From positions 62,001 through 126,000 of the forward strand of contig NZ_LMGT01000006.1 in the NCBI RefSeq assembly GCF_001427825.1: 64,000 nt of DNA. The letters are read 5' to 3'. The stretch's first letter is position 1; every line of letters begins with the position of its first letter. The notes under the pieces were generated by a model that was not told the DNA's origin, ran no database searches, and saw only the letters and a list, made by a program, of their open reading frames with translations. Below are positions 8,148-17,600 of the stretch, in pieces. This DNA comes from Brevundimonas sp. Root608. GTDB taxonomy: Bacteria; Pseudomonadota; Alphaproteobacteria; Caulobacterales; Caulobacteraceae. The position numbers were made by a program, and so were the translations under genes.

Positions 8148-10829
8148 CTAGAAGCGCGCGGTCAGGCTGACCGAGGCGCTGGATCCCAGCTCGTAGTTGT
8201 TGATCAGGATCTTGTTGCCCAGCTCCTGGTACTCGTCGAAATCGGTGTTCAGCAGATTGCGCAGTTCGAGCGCGAAACCGAGATCGCGGCCCCCGTACTC
8301 GAAGTCCTTGCGGTACACGAAATCGAGGAAGATGCCCGGATCCTGGATGAAGTCGGGCTCGCGGTTGCCTGCCCCGCCGGCGCCGCGGGCGCTGATGCGC
8401 TCGCTGACGTAGTTGACGATGATCGTCGCCTGGGACCGGGCCGTATCGTCCTCCCAGCCCAGTTGCAGGTTGGCGACGTGCTCGGACTGGCCCTGGAGAC
8501 GGCTGCCATCCTGGATGAAGAAGGTCGCATCCTCGTCGGCGCCGCCGCCGCCCGGCGTGCGGACGATATCGCCCGCCTCGACATTCACTTCGGAGTCCGA
8601 CCAGGTGTAGTTGGCCTGGACCAGCCAGCGCTTGTTGGCGATGAAGGCCATGCCGGCGTCGGGGAATTCGAAGAATTTCTTCGCTTCGATTTCGGCCCCG
8701 TAGATGGTGGCCTGCGGCGAGTTGATGAAGGACTGCTGACGCGCGTTGCCGGAGGTCACGATCGTCGACTCAACCGGCTTGTCCAGATCCTTGTAGAAGA
8801 CGCCGGCCGTGAGGAACTGCTGGCGGGCGAAAAACCACTCGTAGCGGGCGTCGAGGTTCAGGATCTCGGTGTCCACCAGGAAAGGGTTGCCGGTGAACTC
8901 GCGATCGGTTTCCGGGTCCGTATAGGACTGCGGCGCCAGTTCGCGGAACTGCGGGCGACCGATGGTCTGGGAAGCGCCCAGACGCAGTTGCTGGTCCTCG
9001 GCGAAATTCCAGGTCGCCGTGAACGAAGGCAGGAAATACTGCTCCTCGATCTCGGTCGGCGCGAAGGGCGCGGCCCCGCCGAACAGGTCGCGGGTGATGA
9101 CCGACTGCTGGCCGTCCTCATAGCGCACGCCGAAGGTTGTGCGCACCAGCGGGATGATCTCGGCGTCGACCTGGGCGTAGGCCGCGGCGACTTCCAGCTG
9201 GGCCGAATAGGCCGCCGCGCCGCTGCCGGCGCCGCCGGTGATTTCCGTCAGGATCAGACCGTCCGGGCGGATGTTGAAGTCCGAGTAGAGATAGTCGACC
9301 CGCGACTGACGCTGCTCTTCCGTCAGGGTGCTGGCGGGCACGAACTGCAGGTCGCGACGCTGGGCGTCGCGGTTGTTGTCCGAGTATGCGACGCCGACGC
9401 TGAAGACGGCTTCGCGATAGTCCGACAGCGGCAGGGTGTAGCTGAGGTCGGCCCCGCCCGAGACGATGTCGTCGTCCAGTTCGCTGAACGAGATGCGGTT
9501 GCCGCCGATCTCGTGGACGAAATTGCCGCTGGTATCGAGGCCGTATTCGAAGCGCGTCTCGTACGGCGCGTCCCGCTCGGTCTTCGCATAGGCGGCCCGC
9601 CAGGCGAGCTCGACTGCGCCGTCCATGAATTCATGCTCGCCGGCCAGCTGGCTGGAGAACAGCTGGCGTTCGAACCATTCCGTGAAATCGGACCGCTGAA
9701 CCTCGCCGCCGGCGTCGAAATCAGGACCGGCGCTGATGCGGGCTTCCTTGGTCACGTTGCGGACGAAGAAGTTCGTCCATTTGATCTCGCTGTTCTCGTT
9801 GGTCAGCGACAGGCCGCCCAGGAAGTTCAGCTGGATGTCGTTCTGGTTCGACTCAAAGGCCTTGCTGGTGACCGGCACCAGGACGGAGCCGGAGAACTGG
9901 CCCTCCTCCTGGACGCCGTTCCGGGTCGACCAGCTGTTGCTGTACCCCGCGACGGCGATCAGGCCGAAGGTCCCCATGCTGCTGTCGCTTTTCAGGCCGC
10001 CCGCGAAGTCGAAGCCGAAATTCACCGGCGTGGTTTCGCGCTGCAACAGGCGCAATGGCGCGTTGATCAGGGACTGGCCGATCCGCTGCAGTTGCTGCGC
10101 CTCGAAGTTGGCGCTGTTGACCGGAACGCCCCGCTCGAACGCGAGGGCCAGCGGGCCGGGTACGTCGCGCGTGCCGTCGTCGAAGCCGGTGAAATCGGTG
10201 CGCGAACCGTAATAGATCAGGCTTTCCTTGTTGGTCGTCTCTGTATTGCCGCCGACCGACGCCGACATCGAGAAGAAGGGTTCGTTGGGCGCATCGACCG
10301 TGCGCAGGTCGATCACGCCGCCGCCGAACTCGCCGGGGAAGTCGACGGAGTACGACTTCTGGACGGTGACGCTCTCAAGAATGCTGGACGGGAACAGATC
10401 CAGCGGAACGACCCGCTGCAGCGGCTCGGGGCTGGGCAGGGGCGAACCGTTCAGCAGGGCCGACGAATAACGCTCGCCGAGACCGCGCACATAGACGAAG
10501 CGGCCTTCGACCACGGTCAGGCCGGTGACGCGCGCCAGGGCGCCGGCGGCGCTGCTGTCGCCGGTGCGCTGCAGGTCTTCGGCCGTCAGGAAGGCGGCGA
10601 CTTCGGCGCTTTCGCGGTTCGGCTCCGGGATGTAGCGGCCCAGAACCACGACCTCGTCGAGCTGGGAGCCGTCGTCCGCTTGCGGCTCGGCCTGTGCGGC
10701 CGGCGTTTGCGCGGTGGCGGTTTGCGGCGCGGCCTGGACCGGCGGCGTTTGAGCATAGGCCAGCCCCGGCGCGATCAGCGCGCTGGTGGCCAGAAGGACC
10801 CCGCTCAGGGTCAGGGTAACTGTCTTCAT
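8148..10829 (-). CDS. TonB-dependent outer-membrane receptor
   Basis: 893 aa from ATG 10827-10829; a TTG 24 bp upstream is possible. The signal peptide ends AYAQ. The probable TonB box LDEVVVLGRY is near residue 60, followed by a plug domain (TAEDLQRTGDSSAAGALARV, then FVYVRGLGERYSSALLNG) and a long beta-barrel ending in SVSLTARF with a terminal Phe. It should take up a large or scarce ligand across the outer membrane using TonB energy; the ligand cannot be read from sequence. It lies between a surface lipoprotein gene and the type II secretion genes, all on the same strand, which suggests that secreted hydrolases, capture and uptake are linked. Confidence 0.93.
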   Translation of the reverse strand: MKTVTLTLSGVLLATSALIAPGLAYAQTPPVQAAPQTATAQTPAAQAEPQADDGSQLDEVVVLGRYIPEPNRESAEVAAFLTAEDLQRTGDSSAAGALARVTGLTVVEGRFVYVRGLGERYSSALLNGSPLPSPEPLQRVVPLDLFPSSILESVTVQKSYSVDFPGEFGGGVIDLRTVDAPNEPFFSMSASVGGNTETTNKESLIYYGSRTDFTGFDDGTRDVPGPLALAFERGVPVNSANFEAQQLQRIGQSLINAPLRLLQRETTPVNFGFDFAGGLKSDSSMGTFGLIAVAGYSNSWSTRNGVQEEGQFSGSVLVPVTSKAFESNQNDIQLNFLGGLSLTNENSEIKWTNFFVRNVTKEARISAGPDFDAGGEVQRSDFTEWFERQLFSSQLAGEHEFMDGAVELAWRAAYAKTERDAPYETRFEYGLDTSGNFVHEIGGNRISFSELDDDIVSGGADLSYTLPLSDYREAVFSVGVAYSDNNRDAQRRDLQFVPASTLTEEQRQSRVDYLYSDFNIRPDGLILTEITGGAGSGAAAYSAQLEVAAAYAQVDAEIIPLVRTTFGVRYEDGQQSVITRDLFGGAAPFAPTEIEEQYFLPSFTATWNFAEDQQLRLGASQTIGRPQFRELAPQSYTDPETDREFTGNPFLVDTEILNLDARYEWFFARQQFLTAGVFYKDLDKPVESTIVTSGNARQQSFINSPQATIYGAEIEAKKFFEFPDAGMAFIANKRWLVQANYTWSDSEVNVEAGDIVRTPGGGGADEDATFFIQDGSRLQGQSEHVANLQLGWEDDTARSQATIIVNYVSERISARGAGGAGNREPDFIQDPGIFLDFVYRKDFEYGGRDLGFALELRNLLNTDFDEYQELGNKILINNYELGSSASVSLTARF

Positions 10830-10870
10830 GATCTGCGCCTTGAAGGGGTTCAACGGGATACGCGAAGGCC

Positions 10871-10896
10871 GGAGGCGACCCGTTCGGGCCGCCTCC
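10871..10896 (-). promoter_or_regulatory. Intercistronic hairpin between lipoprotein and receptor genes
   Basis: GGAGGCG (10871-10877) and CGCCTCC (10890-10896) form a 7-bp perfect stem in the 79-bp gap between the lipoprotein stop and the receptor start. No U-tract follows, so it is more likely a processing or partial-attenuation element than a terminator. It could help set different expression levels for the two genes. Confidence 0.4.
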
Positions 10897-10908
10897 GCGC
10901 ATCCGTCA

Positions 10909-12423
10909 TCAGCAGGTCGCGCCGGCGGTCAGGCCGCAGGTCCAGCCCTGGTACCAGGTGTCGGCGGCGTTCTGGACGGCGCCGATGTAGGTCGTGGCCT
11001 GGAAGAAGGGATAGACGGCCGGGGCGTTGGCCGGGGTCACGGCGGTTTCATTGGCGCCGTTGATGAACGTCAGCACCTGGTTGCTGATGCTCGTTCCCGC
11101 GCCGGGAGCCGTCAGGGTCGAGGTTCCGGCGGGGGTGTTGCCCGTACCGGCGTTGAAGACGGCTCCCGACTGCGCGGCGGTGCCGCCGGGCCGGAACGAG
11201 AGGCCGCAGGACATGAACACCGAGTTGAAGGCCGGAGCGCTGGTGACCGTGTCGGCGTCGGCGATGTCGAGGCAGCCCGCGGCCGAACCCGCCACGCTGG
11301 TGAAGACCGAGTTGATGACGGTCGCGTCATTGCCGGTGTCGAAGTGCGCCACGGTATGGGCATTGGTCGGCGCGTTGCGGCCGACCAGGGTCCAGTTGGC
11401 GATGAAGGGCCGCGAGACATAGCGGGTGGCCAGCGGTACGGAGGCCGGGGCCGACGAGAATTCGAAGCCGGCGCTGCGGCTGGTCGAGCCGGGGGCCCGT
11501 TGCGTCACGATGCCGAACTGGGCGCCGCCGCGCCAGCCGGTGTCGGTGTCCAGACCATCGTCGTCGGCGCCGTTGATGACGATGTGGCGCAGGTTGACGT
11601 TGCCGCCGAAGATTTCGATGCCGTCGTCCGAGCTGTTGTAAACCTGGATGTGATCGACCGTGGTGCCAGAGCCGACGCCGGCCATGGTCAGGCCCTGAAG
11701 CTCGTTGCCGGTCGAGATTTCGAAGCCCGAGAACTTGATCTGGACGTAGCGCAGACGGCCAGAATTATCCGACGGCGTGTTGCCGCCGTAGAAGGCGCTG
11801 GTGCCTTCGACCGTGCCGGTGCAGGTCACCGGCGCGGTCAGCTGGCAATTGGCCTGCGGCGCGCGGCCGGCCAGGACGATGCCGCCCCACTGCCCTTGCG
11901 AGCTCTCGGTGGTCGTGCCTTCGACGTTCTGGCGGCTCGTGAAGACGATCGGGTTCGTCGCCGTGCCTTCCGCGAACAGCTGCGAGCCGCGGTTGACCAG
12001 CAGATAGTCGGAGCCGCCCGAGGCGAAGATGCGGACGCCCGCCTCGATGGTCAGTATGCCCTGCTCGCTGCCGGCGATCGGGGCCGCCGGATCGACGCCG
12101 CGGTCGGTGCCGACCGCGGTGCGGCCGGTGATGGAATAGATGGTGCCGGCGCGCAGCGGCACCGTCAGGGCGCCGTTGATCTGTTGCGGCAGTTGGCAGA
12201 CCCGCAGGGTGTTGCCGGCGATCAGGCCGACGTTGGCGAAGCCGGTCGGGCAGTCGGCCGCCGGCGTGCCCGGAGCGGGCGGGGGCGTCACGCCGCCCCC
12301 GCCGCCGCCGCCGTCGCCGAAATCACCCTCTCCAGGCGATGCGACTTCGGCCGAGCCGCAAGCGGCCAGGGTCAGGGCGCTGGCGGAAACCGCGAGCAGG
12401 GTCGTCAGTCGAAAGCCGGTCAT
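10909..12423 (-). CDS. Surface lipoprotein next to type II secretion genes (ElpS-type context)
   Basis: 504 aa from ATG 12421-12423. The signal peptide MTGFRLTTLLAVSASALTL ends in the lipobox LAAC. A Gly-rich then Pro-rich linker follows (DGGGGGGGVTPPPAPGTP). The rest is beta-rich with repeated short Asn/Gly turns (SSDDGIEIFGGNVNLRHIVI), suggesting a right-handed beta-helix. A GTG 33 bp upstream would put a poor, Cys-containing stretch before the signal. In Caulobacter crescentus a phosphate-starvation lipoprotein, ElpS, is encoded next to the type II secretion genes and released with their help. The same genomic position suggests this protein is equivalent, but homology was not tested and no convincing Pho box was found upstream. 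Confidence 0.8.
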   Translation of the reverse strand: MTGFRLTTLLAVSASALTLAACGSAEVASPGEGDFGDGGGGGGGVTPPPAPGTPAADCPTGFANVGLIAGNTLRVCQLPQQINGALTVPLRAGTIYSITGRTAVGTDRGVDPAAPIAGSEQGILTIEAGVRIFASGGSDYLLVNRGSQLFAEGTATNPIVFTSRQNVEGTTTESSQGQWGGIVLAGRAPQANCQLTAPVTCTGTVEGTSAFYGGNTPSDNSGRLRYVQIKFSGFEISTGNELQGLTMAGVGSGTTVDHIQVYNSSDDGIEIFGGNVNLRHIVINGADDDGLDTDTGWRGGAQFGIVTQRAPGSTSRSAGFEFSSAPASVPLATRYVSRPFIANWTLVGRNAPTNAHTVAHFDTGNDATVINSVFTSVAGSAAGCLDIADADTVTSAPAFNSVFMSCGLSFRPGGTAAQSGAVFNAGTGNTPAGTSTLTAPGAGTSISNQVLTFINGANETAVTPANAPAVYPFFQATTYIGAVQNAADTWYQGWTCGLTAGATC

Positions 12424-12739
12424 CGTTTTCACCGTGTCTGTGCAAAAGAATTTCACGACAGAGGTCGCCAGGAACCCAGATCCTGACGCGACGACGGAAT
12501 CGCCCCCTGCCCACCGCTGTGGTTAGGGGTGGGATATGACGGGGCCGACGCCGTACGGTGACGGTTCCGGTGCGCTTGTGTGAAGTTGTCTTCGCGGTTC
12601 CGTGAAAACCCGTCCCGGCACGGCTCAACTGTCACAGACCGCCGCTAGTGCGCGACTTGCGCGGGCTCTAAGGGGGGCCCATCTGGATCCGTTCAAGCCT
12701 GGACCGCCCTTGTTCGACGCCGCCCCGCCGCCCCTGCTG
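12424..12739. promoter_or_regulatory. Divergent intergenic region between the lipoprotein operon and gspO
   Basis: 316 bp, including the uncertain 5' end of gspO. It must hold promoters for both directions. I looked for Pho-box half sites and found only one isolated CTGTCAC at 12629-12635, with no second copy at 11-bp spacing. No clear paired -35/-10 elements were recognised. AAGGGGGG at about 12670 could be a Shine-Dalgarno for an upstream non-ATG start of gspO. Confidence 0.5.
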
Positions 12740-13474
12740 ATGACAGGTCTGGCCCTGCTGGGCCTGATCGTGGGCAGTTTTGTCGGCCTTCTGAGCATCC
12801 GCCTGCCGCAAGGCGAAGGCGTGCTTTGGGGAAGATCGCAATGCCGGGCGTGCGGCCGAACCCTGCCCCCCTGGTCTCTCGTGCCGGTGCTGAGCTACCT
12901 GGCTCAAGGGGGGCGCTGTCCCGCGTGCAGAGGGGCTGTCCCTGCCCGCTATCCGCTGATGGAACTTGCGTGCGGGGCCATCGGGGCCTGGGCGGCCATC
13001 GCCCAGCCGACATTGCCGGGCGCGCTTCTGACGGCGCTGCTGGGCTGGCAACTCCTGCTGCTGGCCGTCATCGACGGGGAGCATTTCTGGCTGCCCGACC
13101 GCCTCACCCTCCCGCTCATGGCGACGGGCCTCGGTGCGGCGCTGGTGCTGGATCAGGCCAATCTGCGCGACAGCCTCGCGGGCGCTGGCCTGGGCTTTTT
13201 CACCCTTTGGGCCCTGGCCCTGGCCTACCGCCGGCTGCGGGGGCGGGAGGGCTTGGGCGGAGGAGATCCCTATCTGCTGGGGGCGATCGGTGCGTGGGTG
13301 GGATGGCTGGCGCTTCCCAGCGTCCTGTTATGGGCTTCCGCCGCGGGGCTCAGCGTGATTCTGGCCAGACGCCTGTCACAGAGAGCGGTGTCCGGAGGCG
13401 ACCGGCTGCCGTTTGGCGTCTTTCTCGCCATCGGGGCCTGGATGACATGGCTCTACGGTCCGATCGGTCTTTGA
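12740..13474 (+). CDS. gspO: Type IV prepilin peptidase / N-methyltransferase GspO
   Basis: 244 aa from ATG 12740; in-frame TTG 12710 and GTG 12602 would lengthen it to 254 or 290 aa, and the start is unresolved. Membrane protein with GLIVGSFVGLLSIRLP at the N-terminus, the two-CxxC zinc loop of the methyltransferase half (CRACG and CPACR) and the two catalytic aspartate motifs of TFPP proteases (AVIDGEHFWLPD and GGGDPYLLG). The usual Lys after the second Asp motif is Tyr here. It cuts and methylates the GspG-K pseudopilin leaders. It is divergent from, but adjacent to, the secretion operon that needs it. Confidence 0.9.
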   Translation: MTGLALLGLIVGSFVGLLSIRLPQGEGVLWGRSQCRACGRTLPPWSLVPVLSYLAQGGRCPACRGAVPARYPLMELACGAIGAWAAIAQPTLPGALLTALLGWQLLLLAVIDGEHFWLPDRLTLPLMATGLGAALVLDQANLRDSLAGAGLGFFTLWALALAYRRLRGREGLGGGDPYLLGAIGAWVGWLALPSVLLWASAAGLSVILARRLSQRAVSGGDRLPFGVFLAIGAWMTWLYGPIGL

Positions 13475-13538
13475 CGCCAGCCTGTCGTTTCATCGCCCGG
13501 GCGAGACCGGCGTGTAGCGGCGACGCCCTCCCCCGCAG

Positions 13539-14468
13539 TCAGGTCGCGCGACCCTGCCTCGCGACCTGATCGGCCAGGGCGTCTTCCGCCAGAGCGATCG
13601 CGCCGAGGGGACCGGCGCGATCCGCCAGCGCGGGCGCCACGACGAATTCCCTGATCACCTCGACGATCCCGGGCGCCGCGCCGTAGCCGTTCAGACTGTG
13701 AATCAGCGCCTCTCTCAGCCGGGGCAGGAGGAAGGGATGTCCGCCGACCACCCCGCCGCCGATCAGTATCCGCTGCGGCGCCGTCGTCAGCACCAGATTG
13801 TGCAGCAGGGCCGCCAGGGCGTGAACCACCTCGTTCCACACGGGGCTGGAAGGCCCGAGCCCATGGCCCGGCCCGCCCGCCTTCATCTGGATCGCCGGGC
13901 CGGAGGCCAGTCCCTCGACGCAGTCTCCGTGGAACGGGCATACGCCGGCCCAGGTTTCTCCGGGCATGCGGGGGATGCGCAGATGCCCCGCCTCGGAATG
14001 TCCCAGCCCCCGGAGGGTCAGGCCCCGCACCACCGAGCCGACGCCGATGCCCGTGCCGACGGTGATGTAGGCGTAGCTGTCCAGACCCCGCGCGCCGCCC
14101 CAGCGCCCCTCCGCCAGGGCCGCGCCGTTGACGTCCGTGTCGAACCCGGTCGGCGCGCCGAAGCCGCGCAGGAGCGCCAGCACGTCGGCGCCGCTCCAGC
14201 CGGCCTTCGACGTGTTGACGATGCAGCCGTATCCGGCCGCCCCGATATCGAGCTCCAGCGGACCAAAACTCGCGACGCCGATGGCCGCGAACCCTTCCCG
14301 GTCCTGCCAGCGGGACAGGACGCCGTGGATGGCGGCGAGCGTTTCCGCGGGCGCGGAGGTGTCGATCCGGACCTCCTCGCGGACGTCGTCAGGCCCGGAG
14401 GCCAGCAGGCAGACGCATTTGGTCCCGCCCAGTTCGACCCCGGCGAGTAGCGGACCCCGATCAGACAT
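13539..14468 (-). CDS. ROK-family sugar kinase, probable fructokinase
   Basis: 309 aa from ATG 14466-14468. The N-terminal ATP-binding loop is GVELGGTKCVCLL. The central ROK signature includes FDTDVNGAALAEG and ITVGTGIGVG. The zinc site has the fructokinase-type spacing, with His in SEAGHLRIP followed by Cys-Pro-Phe-His-Gly-Asp-Cys and EGLASGPAI. A second phosphate-binding loop, RILIGGGVVGG, is near residue 232. ROK fructokinases phosphorylate fructose, sometimes mannose or glucose, with ATP in the cytosol. The gene is convergent with gspO and has no sugar transporter beside it, so substrate preference is inferred from the motif spacing alone. Confidence 0.88.
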   Translation of the reverse strand: MSDRGPLLAGVELGGTKCVCLLASGPDDVREEVRIDTSAPAETLAAIHGVLSRWQDREGFAAIGVASFGPLELDIGAAGYGCIVNTSKAGWSGADVLALLRGFGAPTGFDTDVNGAALAEGRWGGARGLDSYAYITVGTGIGVGSVVRGLTLRGLGHSEAGHLRIPRMPGETWAGVCPFHGDCVEGLASGPAIQMKAGGPGHGLGPSSPVWNEVVHALAALLHNLVLTTAPQRILIGGGVVGGHPFLLPRLREALIHSLNGYGAAPGIVEVIREFVVAPALADRAGPLGAIALAEDALADQVARQGRAT

Positions 14469-14565
14469 CAAGCCCCCAACTGCGCAACAAGGACGACCGT
14501 CCATCGCCCGTCGCGGGGCCGCGCACAAGGGTTCGCGAACCGTCGGCTTTTCAGGGATGGGGCGA

Positions 14566-14590
14566 CGCCCCCGCCGTCAGGGCGGGGGCG
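14566..14590 (-). terminator. GC-rich hairpin downstream of the autotransporter gene
   Basis: A perfect 10-bp stem, CGCCCCCGCC (14566-14575) with GGCGGGGGCG (14581-14590) and loop GTCAG, starts 10 bp past the autotransporter stop. No U-run follows on the minus strand, so it may act as a weak or Rho-assisted terminator or as a 3'-end stabiliser. Confidence 0.5.
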
Positions 14591-14600
14591 CGTCCGAAGC

Positions 14601-17600
14601 TTACCAGCTGGCCTTGAGCTTCACGCCGATCTGGTTGTCCTGCAGACGCTCGCTGAACAGGCCCCGATAGCCGGCCGACACGGTCACGCCCTCGGCGACC
14701 CCGACCTCGAGACCGAAGTCGGCGAGACCGGCCAGCGGCGGCGTTTCCGCACCCTCGATGGTGAAGGCGCCGAAGCCCGTCGGGGCGCCGCTGAAGCGCA
14801 TGTCGCCCGTGGCCTGACGGTCGCCCGTCGTGGCCAGGACGCCGGCTCCGGCGTAGATCCGGAAGCCGCGCCCGTCGACGCGATAGTCCTGCGTCGCGCG
14901 TGCGCTGAGCTGCAGCGACTGCCAGTCACGCTCCAGCCCCGAGGCCTGCAACGACAGGCCGCCAGCGCCGGTTTCGGTGAAGCCGTCGACCGAGGCGTTG
15001 GACGCCGTGCCGATGGCGCCGAGGGCGATCATGGTGTTGTCCGACACCTGGAAGCGGCGCGCCACGCTGGCCGAGAGCGCCTGGCCCTCGACGTGGGTGT
15101 TGCCGATGGCCTGACCGCCGAACGCGCCGACCCGGACGCCGCGACGGCTGTCGAGGTCGCCGCCGTAGAAGGTCGCGGTCACGTCCGTCGCCCAGGCGCC
15201 GTCGTCGAAGGCGACATAGGCCGCCGCGTGCGACAGGTCGCTTTCGTAATGGGCGTCGCGGGCCGCGACATCGCCTTCCAGACGACTGACGCCGCCGGCC
15301 GCGCCGATGCTCATCGAACCGTTGCGAACGCCATAGCCGCCGGCGAAGCCGTTCAGGCGGCTGTCGACTGTAGCCTGGCCCGGCTTGCCGTCCAGAGTCT
15401 GGTCGCCGGCGTAGGCCGAGACCCAGCCGCCCGCGCCGCGTGCGGTCGAGGCCGACGGATCGAAGGCGCCCAGGACGTCGCCCAGACGGTCGGCCACGTT
15501 GTCGCGACCCCCGGCGAAGCTCAGCCCGTCGACGAAGTTCATCGCCTCGCCGCCGTCATCCCGGCCGCCGAGGCCGCCGTCGCGCACTGCGGTCAGGAAG
15601 CTGTCGTTGGCGCCGAACAGTGAGGTGGTCATGTCAGCGAGCGGCTCGCCGCTGATGCTGTCGAAGGCCGCCGCCCGGTCGGCGGCGTTAAGGCCGGCGA
15701 TGAGGCTGAGGATGCCGGCGAAGTCATCCGAAGCGTTCAGTTGGCCGCCCGAGAGCGCCTGGCCCACCGCCCGCTGGTTTCCGGTTCCGGTCGCGCCCGG
15801 ATCGAAGTCGGTCAACTCGCGCAGTTCCAGCACGGCGCCGTTGGGGCTCAGATCGTAACGGACCCGCCAGAACAGGTTCTCCGGACCCGCCGCGGTGAAG
15901 GTCCCGCCGTTGGCGAAGGTTCCCACCAGGGTGTTGGCCTGCAGGAACAGGTAGCGGGTCGAGAAGTCGAAGTCCGTGGCCGCCGAACCCCGGAAGGTCG
16001 GAGCCAGCAGGCCGCCGGTCAGGGTCGCCGCGCCGTTGATGCGCAGCTGGTCGATCAGATTCCCGCCCGACTTGCCCAGCACGTCGATGGCCAGCGTGCC
16101 GCCGTTCAGCGTCAGGCCGCCCGCGGTGAAGCCGCCGATGCCGTCCTGGACGCCGGCCAGGCCGGGGGACAGGACCGCGCCGTTCGACGCCCTCAGGGCT
16201 CCGCCGATCGTGCCCGCCCCGGTCACGCTGCCGCCCGAGGCCGTCAGGCCTCCGGTGGTCGTGCCCAGGAAGCGCAGTTCGCCGCCGGTGTTGCTGATCG
16301 ATGCGATGGTGTGATCGCCCATCAGGGTGAACAGGCCGCCGGTGTGAACCAGAGAGCCCGAGCCCGACAGACGGCCGCCGAAGCCCGACTCGACGCCGCC
16401 GAAGGTCAGGCGGCCCGCGCCGACGTCGACATTGCCGGTTCCGAACAGGGCGCCGACGCGCTCGTTGAAGCCGTTGACGTTGAAGGTCGCCCCCGCCGCC
16501 GTCCAGACCGACGCCGCGTCCGAAAGGCGCTCGTTGGCGCCCAGCCGCAGCGTGCCGGCGTCGATCGAGACCTGGCTGGCCGCCGCCGTTCCGTTCAGGG
16601 TCGAGACCCCGCCCAGATTGAACAGGGCTCCGGCGCCGAGGTTGGCGTTCACCGTGGCCGCGTTCAGCTGGTACTGGGCCGCCGTCAGCGTCCCCGTGCC
16701 GTTCAGGGCGCCGCTGATCATCGCCAGGCCGACGGTGTCGTCGAAGCCGTTCAGGTTCAGGATCGAGCCCGAAGCGACCGAGACCGTGGCCGTATCCGCC
16801 AGACGGTTCGAAGCGCCCAGCGTCAACGTCCCGGCCTGCACCACCACATTGCCCGCCGCGCTTGACCCGGTCAGGATCGAGACGCCGCCGACATTGAACA
16901 GATTGCCGGCGCCGAGGTTGGCGTTGACGGTCGCGCCGTTCAGATCGTACTCGCCCGCCGTCAGCGTGCCGGTCCCGGCCAGCGTGCCGCTCAGCAGCGC
17001 CAGGCCGACGGTGTCATCGAAGGCGTTCAGGTTCAGCGTCGCGCCCGAGGCCACCAAGACCGTGGCCGTGTCGGCCAGACGGTTCGAGGCGCCCAGGTCG
17101 AGCGTGCCGGCCTGCACAACGACATTGGCCGCCGCGCTTGACCCGGTCAGGATCGAGACGCCGCCGACATTGAACAGATTGCCGGCGCCGAGGTTGGCGT
17201 TGATGGTCGCGCCGTTCAGATCATATTCGCCGGCCGTCAGCGTGCCGGTTCCGCCCAGTGTGCCGTTCAGCAGCACCAGGCCGACGGTGTCATCGAAGGC
17301 GTTCAGGTTCAGCGTCGCCCCCGAGGCCACCAAAACCGTGGCCGTGTCGGCCAGACGGTTCGAGGCGCCCAGGTCGAGCGTACCGGCGTTGACCGACACC
17401 TGCGCCGAGCCCGACATTCCGTTCAGGGTGGAAACGCCCGACTGCTGGATCAGCAGGCCGGCCCCCAGATTGGCGTTCACGACGCCGCCGGACAGGGTGT
17501 AAGTCCCCGCCGTCAGGGTGCCCGTTCCCGCCAGAACGCCGGCGAGATCGATTGTCCCGACGGTGTCGGTGAAGCCGCCGAGCGCCAGCGTCGCGCCGGA

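Noticed and set aside
7851-11063. 1070-codon open frame on the plus strand
   Set aside because: Shadow of the TonB-receptor and gspC genes on the other strand; low-complexity Arg/Gly/Val-rich translation with no domain and no ribosome site.
12600-12660. Possible Pho box upstream of the lipoprotein gene
   Set aside because: Only one CTGTCAC half site was found; no second half at the required 11-bp spacing on either strand.
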